Source: Viola odorata
Lineage: Eukaryota; Streptophyta; Magnoliopsida; Malpighiales; Violaceae
Length of the DNA stretch: 64,000 bases
Reading direction: 5' to 3'
NCBI GenBank assembly: GCA_963691705.1
Contig: OY829544.1
Span: 38,585,917 to 38,649,916 of the forward strand
Part shown: positions 56,704 to 64,000 of the stretch, piece after piece
Position numbering within the stretch: position 1 is the first letter of the stretch
How the letters are laid out: each line of letters opens with the position of its first letter
Translations under genes and position numbers: made by a program
The notes under the pieces: model-generated
Seen by the model: only the letters and a program-made list of their open reading frames with translations
Databases searched by the model: none
What the model was told of the DNA's origin: nothing

Positions 56704-58014
56704 TGATAAATGGCCTAGAGGGGGGGTGAATAGGCAAATAAAATTCTAACACAAAATGTAAGGAAATATGAGTGCGGAAATAGAATGTAAAAACACAAAG
56801 ATATATAGTGGTTCCAATTCCTCAATGAATTGTACTCCACTACCTAAGAGTCCTCCTCTTAGGATTTTGAACAACGACCACTTCGTTATTTACCTTGAGC
56901 TTTTACGGGTTCAACTCAAACCTTACACCTTGGTTTTTCCGGGCTCAACCAATAAACCTTTCACCTTGGTTTTTGCGGGCTCAACCAATAAACCTAACAA
57001 TGTGATTTTTCCGGGCTCAATCACAACCTAATACAATTGAGATAACTTGACAAGAGAGTGGTTAAATGGCAACACAAATTGGTGTACAAATAAACTATGT
57101 ATGATTCAATAATAAACACCAATAAATGAACAAGAATACCTCAGTAGAAAGCTTAAAACTTACTTGAAAAACGGACGCAAGAATGAGTAAAATCGGATGA
57201 GTGAAGCTTGCGTTATGAGAATTTGAATTTGTAAGCTTTGCAAAAATTCAGATTTTGGCTTTGAAAATAGATGAGAGCTTTCTTGAGTTTATGATTGTGT
57301 TCTTGTGTTTCTTGTTATGTTTAAACTCATATGGGATGAGTATTTATAGGTAGGAAGGTGTAGAAACTCGGACAAGAGGTTATGGGCTCAAAAATAGCCG
57401 TTGGAAGTGGAGAAAATAGCTGTTGGCGCGTCTCTCCTGGGCTGGGGCGGCATGCCGCCAGACACCAAAGGGCTGGGGCGGCATGCCGCTAGCTTCGCTT
57501 CTTGACAACCAAAAATAATTCACTTCTGCGTTCACACTGTGCGCCAAAATGTCAATGAGCAAAACTTCTGATCCAACCGTCCGATTTGGCTGAAACTTAT
57601 CTCAAATGAAAGCTAACATCCTGAAGTTTCCATCAAGCCCATGTTCGCTCAAATCGGACTCCATTTGCTTGTCCAAATTCTTGATGCAACCACACGAAGA
57701 AATTCTGGCTTGAAATGGCCAGACAAGACCCATTCCTCTATAACTCGAGATTTAAAAACCGTTTTCGCGTAAAACCTTTTGACACACTTTGCTTGAGGTA
57801 TCTTGAACATAGATAAAGTGTTAAGTTGAATCATACTTACATATTTATGGTCCTAATATACACTTGATCTTGAGCTTTGCGAATTCTTGATTTTGTTGCC
57901 TCTTATTTGTTCAATCGCAAACTACACACTTTAACTTCAAATTGCATTAGTATTATTAATTAGTTTGTGTGTCTTAAATCATCAAAACAAGAGTGAGTTG
58001 CCCTTGGGCTAACA
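56704..58014 (-). repeat. 3' LTR of the copia element
   Basis: 1311 bp, reading TGTTAGCCC...TTTATCA on the minus strand. A TATAAATA box on that strand lies at about 57342-57349. It contains two close copies of GGGCTGGGGCGGCATGCCGC near 57438-57490. Confidence 0.93.
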
Positions 58015-58040
58015 ATCTCCCCCTTTTTGATGATGATAAC
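58015..58040 (-). other. Purine tract of the copia element
   Basis: On the minus strand AAAAAGGGGGAGAT directly precedes TGTTAG of the 3' LTR. This is the plus-strand priming site for reverse transcription. The stretch 58041-58418 between it and the pol stop has no gene; it is rich in CTCCCCC phrases. Confidence 0.8.
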
Positions 58041-58418
58041 CACAAACTAATATCAAAACATATATAAGCTAGCAATTGAAATTGAAGTTAAATGGAGTAA
58101 GCTTACATCTCCTATCTTTGCCAAATTTAATGCTCCCCCTGCATAAAACGTTAGTGCACATAGAGCATAGCAAAGATTCAAACTTTTGCTCCCCCTTAAT
58201 CTTACCTTTCTCCCCATTCTATAAGCTTCTCCCCCTTAACTCATTCTCCCCCTTTGTCATTAACAAAAAGGGTAAATTAAGTAAGGAAGGCCAAAGAAAC
58301 AAACAATGAGTAATACAAGGAGTAAGCAAAGATCAAATCCAAAACATCAAACGATTATCCAATCCAAAGATAAATGTTAAGAAGAAAAAAATAAAATAAA
58401 GAGAGGATAACCAAAATC

Positions 58419-61400
58419 TTACTCAAATGGATTGCAAATACCGATTTCATGTCTAAGTTCCACAAAACGTTCCTTGGCAAGAGCTTTGGTGAAAATGTCT
58501 GCAAGCTGATTGTTAGTACCAACAAATTCAAGTATAATGTCCCCTTTAGCCAAATGATCACGAATAAAATGATGTTTTATATCAATGTGCTTGGTTCGTG
58601 AGTGGCAAATAGGATTCTTGGTCAAATTAATAGCACTTAGATTATCACAAAAAATAGGAATTTTACAAAACTTAAGATCAAAATCTTCTAAGGTTTGTTT
58701 CATCCATAAAATTTGAGAAACACAAGATCCGGTAGCAATGTATTCAGCTTCCGTAGTAGAAATAGCTACCGAATTTTGTTTCTTACTTGACCAAGAAACC
58801 ATAGCTTGTCCTAAAAATTGACATGTACCACTAGTGCTTTTCCTATCGGTTTTAGAACCGGCAAAATCTGAATCGGTATAGCCAATTAAATCAATGCTAG
58901 ACCCTTTTGGGTACCAAAGACCTAATTTAGATGTACCTTTCAAATATTTGAAAATTCTTTTCAAAGCAAGCAAGTGAGACTCTTTAGGGCAAGATTGAAA
59001 ACGAGCAAATAGACAAACACTAAACATTATATCCGGTCTACTTGCCGTTAAATATAAGAGACTTCCGATCATACCTCGATATAGAGTAATATCTACATCT
59101 TTACCATCTTCATCTTTGTCGAGATTGACGGTTGGACTAAGAGGAATAGGGCTCTCCTTGACATCTTTGTATCCATATTTGTTTAGGAGATCCTTGATGT
59201 ATTTTGCTTGATTGATAAAGATACCCTCTTTAGATTGTCGAATTTGAAGTCCAAGGAAAAATGTTAATTCTCCCATCATGCTCATTTCGAATTCACTATG
59301 CATACAATTTTCAAACTCCTTGCACAAAGAATCGTTAGTAGCACCAAATATGATATCATCAACATAAATTTGCACAATTATCATATGCTTACCATCATGT
59401 TTCGTGAAGAGTGTAGAATCAATTTTTCCCATGTTAAAACCATTTTTCAACAAAAATTGACTTAAACGATCATACCAAGCTCTAGGAGCTTGTTTAAGAC
59501 CATATAAAGCTTTTTCCAATTTAAAAACATGGTTAGGAAATTTAGGATCTTCAAAACCGGGAGGTTGTTTTACATACACTTCTTCCATGATGTAACCATT
59601 CAAAAATGCACTTTTAACATCCATTTGAAATAAATTTATGTTCTTAAAATATGCAAATGCTAACAACATGCGAATAGATTCAAGTCTGGCAACCGGGGCA
59701 AATGTTTCATCAAAATCAATACCTTCTTGTTGATTGTACCCTTGGGCTACCAATCTAGCTTTATTGCGAATGACATTCCCCGATTCATCAAGTTTGTTTC
59801 TAAAAACCCACTTGGTGCCAATAATAGTATGGTTGCTAGGTCTAGGAACTAATTTCCAAACACAATTTCGTTCAAATTGATTTAGTTCCTCTTGCATGGC
59901 GATCATCCAATATTCGTCATGTGAAGCATCATCAAATTTCTTAGGTTCAAATTGAGAAACAAATGCATGATGATCATTTAAATTTCTACGAGAAGAGCGA
60001 GTGGCAATACCTTTGCATTGTACATTACCTATGATTTGCTCTTGTGGATGTGCATTCATAAATTTCCAAGGTTTAGAACTTGAGGGGCCTTGATCATTTT
60101 GATTTACTCCATCATTTGTATCCTTAAGCACCTCTTCTTCCGGCTCTTTCTCCTCTTGAATATCTAGAGTATCTAGTGAAGGAGAGTTGATTTGAAGGCT
60201 TCCAAAATCTTCTTCTACATCACTATCTTTCATTCTTTCAAAAGGATTAGATTCATCAAAAGCAATATGCATGGATTCTTCTACAACTAGAGTTCTTTTA
60301 TTATAAACTCTATATGCTTTGCTAGTAGTAGAATAACCAAGAAAAATACCTTCATCTGACTTTGCATCAAATTTGCCCAAATTATCTTTGATGTTAAGAA
60401 TAAAACATTTACATCCAAAGACTCTAAAGTATGCAATGGTGGGTATCTTATCATGCCATAATTCGAAAGGAGTTTTATTTAGCAATGGTCGAATTAGAAC
60501 ACGATTTAAAACATGACATGCGGTTGCAACGGCTTCGGCCCAAAAACGTTTTGGTGTATTATGCTCATTTAAAAGAGTTCTAGCCGTTTCTTGCAACGTT
60601 CTATTTTTCCTTTCAACTACTCCATTTTGTTGAGGAGTGCGAGGACAAGAGAAGTTGTGAAAAATGCCATTTTCATTGCAAAAATCTTGAAACATGCCAT
60701 TTTCAAATTCACCACCATGATCACTTTTAATTCTCAAAATTTTGGAACCTTTTTCATTTTGAATACGTTTGCAAAGTTGTTTGAATTTTTCACATGCATC
60801 ATTTTTATGAGCCAAGAATATAACCCAAGTAAATCTAGAAAAATCATCCACAATAACAAAAACATAACTCTTACCCCCCACACTTACCGTTCTCATAGGA
60901 CCAAATAAATCAAGGTGTAGAAGTTGTAGTGGTCTTGAAGTTGAAACAAATTTGATAGGTTTGAAGGAGCTCTTAATTTGCTTCCCATATTGACATGCAT
61001 TACACAAACCTTCCTTCTCAAACTTCATTTTAGGTAAGCCTCTCACAAGCTCTTTTCTAGAAAGCTTTTCAATGTTTTCCATCCCTACATGCACAAGTCT
61101 TCTATGCCAAATAGATGGATTATCAACTAAAGCACTTAAGTATGTATGATCATCGTTAGGAATATCATTTAAATCAATCATATAAATGTTTCCAACTCGA
61201 TTACCCATGAAAATTAAATCACGTGTGAAAATATTTCTTACTTCACAATGAGTGGAAGTAAAGATAACAATTAAATCTTTATCACACAATTGACTAATGC
61301 TCAATAAATTAAATTTCAAGCCATGCACAAATAAAACATGTTCAATAGAAGGAGAATGGCCAACTTTACCGATGCCCGAAACTTTACGTTTAAGGTTATC

Positions 61401-61523
61401 TCCAAATCGAACATTCCCTCTATTTTCTTCCTTCAAATGGGTGAATTTCGACTTATCACCCGTCATGTGCCTCGAACACCCGCTATCCAAGTACCATTTA
61501 TTTGCATGGGGTTTTCGGCACAT
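58419..61523 (-). CDS. copia Pol: protease, integrase, reverse transcriptase, RNase H
   Basis: 1034 residues, uninterrupted, ATG at 61523. The protease active site DSG is at residues 13-15 (WYLDSGCSRHMTG). The integrase zinc-binding region has WHRRLVHVG and CNACQYGKQ near residues 140-180. The integrase core follows (LHLDLFGPM, FVIVDDFSRFTWV, SPRTPQQNGVVERKNRT-like block). The RT has GTKWVFRNKLDE, YNQQEGIDFDETFAPVARL and the catalytic YVDDIIF at about 720-726. RNase H has YTDSDFAGSKTDRKSTSG and TTEAEYIA. All catalytic motifs are present, so the enzyme could be active. Expression needs some way past the gag stop. Confidence 0.95.
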   Translation of the reverse strand: MCRKPHANKWYLDSGCSRHMTGDKSKFTHLKEENRGNVRFGDNLKRKVSGIGKVGHSPSIEHVLFVHGLKFNLLSISQLCDKDLIVIFTSTHCEVRNIFTRDLIFMGNRVGNIYMIDLNDIPNDDHTYLSALVDNPSIWHRRLVHVGMENIEKLSRKELVRGLPKMKFEKEGLCNACQYGKQIKSSFKPIKFVSTSRPLQLLHLDLFGPMRTVSVGGKSYVFVIVDDFSRFTWVIFLAHKNDACEKFKQLCKRIQNEKGSKILRIKSDHGGEFENGMFQDFCNENGIFHNFSCPRTPQQNGVVERKNRTLQETARTLLNEHNTPKRFWAEAVATACHVLNRVLIRPLLNKTPFELWHDKIPTIAYFRVFGCKCFILNIKDNLGKFDAKSDEGIFLGYSTTSKAYRVYNKRTLVVEESMHIAFDESNPFERMKDSDVEEDFGSLQINSPSLDTLDIQEEKEPEEEVLKDTNDGVNQNDQGPSSSKPWKFMNAHPQEQIIGNVQCKGIATRSSRRNLNDHHAFVSQFEPKKFDDASHDEYWMIAMQEELNQFERNCVWKLVPRPSNHTIIGTKWVFRNKLDESGNVIRNKARLVAQGYNQQEGIDFDETFAPVARLESIRMLLAFAYFKNINLFQMDVKSAFLNGYIMEEVYVKQPPGFEDPKFPNHVFKLEKALYGLKQAPRAWYDRLSQFLLKNGFNMGKIDSTLFTKHDGKHMIIVQIYVDDIIFGATNDSLCKEFENCMHSEFEMSMMGELTFFLGLQIRQSKEGIFINQAKYIKDLLNKYGYKDVKESPIPLSPTVNLDKDEDGKDVDITLYRGMIGSLLYLTASRPDIMFSVCLFARFQSCPKESHLLALKRIFKYLKGTSKLGLWYPKGSSIDLIGYTDSDFAGSKTDRKSTSGTCQFLGQAMVSWSSKKQNSVAISTTEAEYIATGSCVSQILWMKQTLEDFDLKFCKIPIFCDNLSAINLTKNPICHSRTKHIDIKHHFIRDHLAKGDIILEFVGTNNQLADIFTKALAKERFVELRHEIGICNPFE

Positions 61524-61536
61524 CTACAAAACAAAA

Positions 61537-63312
61537 CTAGTTAGGTTTAGGAACCCAAACACGTTTGGGTCCTTCCTTAGCAAATGCACTTCTTTGTACC
61601 CTCATTTGTTTTGCATAAACAACTCCTTTGCGAATATAGCAAAAATATGACAAATGACCATTTTTATTGCAATAGCTACATTTATACAAAGGTCTATCAT
61701 GTGAGTGATGAGAGGAACTAGCATTGTTATAATTTCTTGCCTTAACAAAAATAGTTTTAGAATTACTCATGCTAGTAGAATTATTAAATCCAATACCTCT
61801 TCTATCACCACTAGCCTTTTGATCATTTAAGCAATTTTGATGACTTTGTGCACTTTGAATATATTTAGCTAGAGTAGCTTCAAGAGTTTTAATCTTTTCA
61901 TTTAAAATAGCTACTTCCTTACTAGAGTTTGCACAAATTTCACAAATAGCATTTTCATTTTTGAGTTTATTGCATGCATCTTCAAGTAACTTGTTTTTAC
62001 TAGTTAACCCTTTATTTAGCTCTTCTAGCTCACTTATGTCATTTTTGAGGTTATCTAGTTCTTTAACAAGTTTTGCATTTTTCCTACACATGTCTTGAAA
62101 ATGTGTACCTAGATCATTAAAAGCATTTTGCAATTCATCAAAAGAATAATTATTTTCACTAACCGAATCATTGTCGCTATCTTCCTTAGCCATGAGGGAG
62201 AATTCGGTTTCTTCATCGGAGGAGTCATCTTCGTTTGCAAAGAAGCATATGTTAGATATTTCTTCTTCTCCTTCTGATTGGGATTGGTTGCTTTCTTCTT
62301 CACTATCATCATCCCAAGTTGTAGCTTTTAGAGCTCTTCTAGGATACCTACGGGAATCCTTTCCATCTCTAGAGCCTCTTTTCTCAAACCTTTTCTTTTT
62401 CTCAAGGTTAGGACATTCACTCTTGACATGTCCTGGCTTTTCACATCCAAAACAAACAACACTATCATTTTTAAATTTGGATTTAGAAGAGTTAGGATGC
62501 TCACCTTGATACCTTTGCTTCTTCTCGTTGTTATGCCAAAATTTCTTGAAATTTCTAGCAAAGAGAACTAAGGACTCAATGTCTTCCTCATCCTCTTGAG
62601 CCTTGCTAACAAATGCTACATTGTTGCTCTTGACTTTTTGCACTTCCGGTTCACCCATTTTGAGTTTGTACTCAAATGCCGTAAGAGAGCCAACAAGTTG
62701 AGAAAATGTAGGTCTCTTTTCAAGCTCATCAAAAATAGAAGTCTTGGCATTCCAAGAGTTAGGTAAAATACTAAGAAGTTTTCTTACCATCTCCTCATCA
62801 CTAGGAGTCCATCCAAGATTTCCCATAACATTGCAAATATTTTGAATTCTAGTGCTTAAATCATAAATAGATTCACCACTCTTCATACCTAGTAATTCAT
62901 ACTCACGTTTGAGTGTGTTGAGTCGGATGGTTCTTACTTGAGGAGTGCCTTCATGTGCCGTCTCTAAAGTTTGCCAAACATCTTTAGACAATTTGCAAGC
63001 ACTAACTCGATTAAATTCGTTTTGAGAAATTGCACAAAATAAAGCATACCTTGCCTTGTCTTCACTTTGTTTTCTTGCAATTGATCCAGCTGGCCACTTA
63101 TCAAAAGGAAGAGGTTTTGTTGATCCATCTTCAGCAGCTGGTTCCATGGGAGTTGCAAATCCATTCAGGACACAATCCAGCATAATTTGATCTTGTCCAC
63201 CAAGGAAGGCTAACATCTTTGTCTTCCATTGCAAGTAGTTGTTTCCGTCAAGAAATGGTGGACGATTGAGTGCAACACTTTCTTTTGAAACATATAGTCC
63301 CTCTTGAGCCAT
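61537..63312 (-). CDS. copia Gag polyprotein
   Basis: 591 residues from the ATG at 63312 (MAQEGLYVSKES). A copia gag domain (about residues 10-220) has NYLQWKTKMLAFL, ISQNEFNRVSACKLSKDVWQ and NTLKREYELLGMKSGES. Two zinc knuckles follow: CFGCEKPGHVKSEC near residue 290 and CSYCNKNGHLSYFC near 560, with a Glu/Ser-rich and coiled-coil linker between. It forms the particle that packages the RNA. It ends in VWVPKPN and a TAG; pol starts 13 bases further on in another frame. Confidence 0.92.
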   Translation of the reverse strand: MAQEGLYVSKESVALNRPPFLDGNNYLQWKTKMLAFLGGQDQIMLDCVLNGFATPMEPAAEDGSTKPLPFDKWPAGSIARKQSEDKARYALFCAISQNEFNRVSACKLSKDVWQTLETAHEGTPQVRTIRLNTLKREYELLGMKSGESIYDLSTRIQNICNVMGNLGWTPSDEEMVRKLLSILPNSWNAKTSIFDELEKRPTFSQLVGSLTAFEYKLKMGEPEVQKVKSNNVAFVSKAQEDEEDIESLVLFARNFKKFWHNNEKKQRYQGEHPNSSKSKFKNDSVVCFGCEKPGHVKSECPNLEKKKRFEKRGSRDGKDSRRYPRRALKATTWDDDSEEESNQSQSEGEEEISNICFFANEDDSSDEETEFSLMAKEDSDNDSVSENNYSFDELQNAFNDLGTHFQDMCRKNAKLVKELDNLKNDISELEELNKGLTSKNKLLEDACNKLKNENAICEICANSSKEVAILNEKIKTLEATLAKYIQSAQSHQNCLNDQKASGDRRGIGFNNSTSMSNSKTIFVKARNYNNASSSHHSHDRPLYKCSYCNKNGHLSYFCYIRKGVVYAKQMRVQRSAFAKEGPKRVWVPKPN

Positions 63313-63354
63313 TTGATCTTTCACTTGAGGCGATTAAACCTACAAAACAAGTAC

Positions 63355-63371
63355 CTTGCTCCGCTACCAAT
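63355..63371 (-). other. Primer-binding site of the copia element
   Basis: On the minus strand TGGTAGCGGAGC follows the LTR after two bases. It is close to the initiator tRNA-Met site TGGTATCAGAGC but differs at three positions. The same variant occurs in the gypsy element and in the element at 7678-9965. Confidence 0.75.
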
Positions 63372-64000
63372 TGATAAACGGCCTAGAGGGGGGGTGAATA
63401 GGCAAATAAAATTCTAACACAAAATGTAAGGAAATATGAGTGCGGAAATAGAATGTAAAAACACAAAGATATATAGTGGTTCCAATTCCTCAATGAATTG
63501 TACTCTACTACCTAAGAGTCCTCCTCTTAGGATTTTGAACAACGACCACTTCGTTATTTACCTTGAGTTTTTACGGGCTCAACTCAAACCTTACACCTTG
63601 GTTTTTCCGGGCTCAACCAATAAACCTTTCACCTTGGTTTTTGCGGGCTCAACCAATAAACCTAACAATGTGATTTTTCCGGGCTCAATCACAACCTAAT
63701 ACAATTTAGATAACTTGACAAGAGAGTGGTTAAATGGCAACACAAATTGGTGTACAAATAAACTATGTATGATTCAATAATCAACACCAATAAATGAACA
63801 AGAATACCTCAGTAGAAAGCTTAAAACTTACTTGAAAAACGGACGCAAGAATGAGTAAAATCGGATGAGTGAAGCTTGCGTTATGAGAATTTGAATTTGT
63901 AAGCTTTGCAAAAATTCAGATTTTGGCTTTGAAAATAGATGAGAGCTTTCTTGAGTTTATGATTGTGTTCTTGTGTTTCTTGTTATGTTTAAACTCATAT
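63372..64000 (-). repeat. 5' LTR of the copia element, partial
   Basis: Matches 56704-57332 with about six differences seen by eye. It continues outside the window. Confidence 0.93.

Larger units (their letters stand above)
56704..64000 (-). mobile_element. Ty1/copia retrotransposon, young, right LTR cut by the window end
   Basis: On the minus strand: 5' LTR (from beyond 64000 to 63372), primer-binding site, gag (63312-61537), pol (61523-58419), purine tract and 3' LTR (58014-56704). Integrase precedes RT, which defines copia. Over the about 629 bp available, the two LTRs differ at about six positions by eye, roughly 1 percent, so insertion is recent. The pol frame is open throughout. The distal target duplication is outside the window. 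Confidence 0.95.

Overview
This is nuclear DNA from a flowering plant, almost certainly a dicot. Genes have GT-AG introns and plant families (Dof, LHT-like 8, Myb/SANT-like), and the gene-poor space is AT-rich and packed with nested transposons. The exact species cannot be read from the window. Only two loci look like ordinary host genes: a single-exon Dof transcription factor (28362-29222, +) and a five-exon amino acid transporter orthologous to LHT-like 8 (38083-40821, -). A two-exon Myb/SANT-like gene (34470-35517, -) sits between candidate transposon ends and may belong to an element.

The most interesting content is a family of large mariner-like elements (MLEs). Copy B (21647-27162) and copy C (42215-48232) are complete from TIR to TIR, with TA target duplications. 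Copy A (1-2880) is the right-hand part of a third, divergent copy. Each complete copy carries a DD39D plant mariner transposase and two further genes. The first is a 127-aa helical protein on the same strand, with its own conserved TATA promoter. The second is a convergent acidic protein with FDLN(K)LP motifs like the plant EAR repression motif. Relics of both accessory genes are found in copy A. Tandem-repeat arrays occupy the same two intervals in B and C. Several small MITEs (18747-19465, 21008-21255, 41604-41992 and a half copy at 10236) carry the same CTCCCTCC ends.

LTR elements: a 2.3-kb non-autonomous element on the - strand (7678-9965); a heavily mutated Ty3/gypsy element on the - strand (10338-16861) whose 3' LTR is almost gone; and a young Ty1/copia element on the - strand (56704 to beyond the window end) with an intact pol frame and nearly identical LTRs. 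All three share the same unusual primer-binding site.

Foldback elements of Mutator type: 27222-28037, 30958-32156, 32342-33799 and 53491-55174. The last three share a subterminal palindrome module. The last is an almost perfect 1.7-kb palindrome holding four tRNA-Lys(CUU)-like sequences. There is also a TIR element at 17894-19498 split by a MITE, a hAT-like MITE at 5633-6405, one hAT-like end at 30165, and a LINE-type RNase H relic near 49000. The remaining intervals are AT-rich and I see no gene in them.
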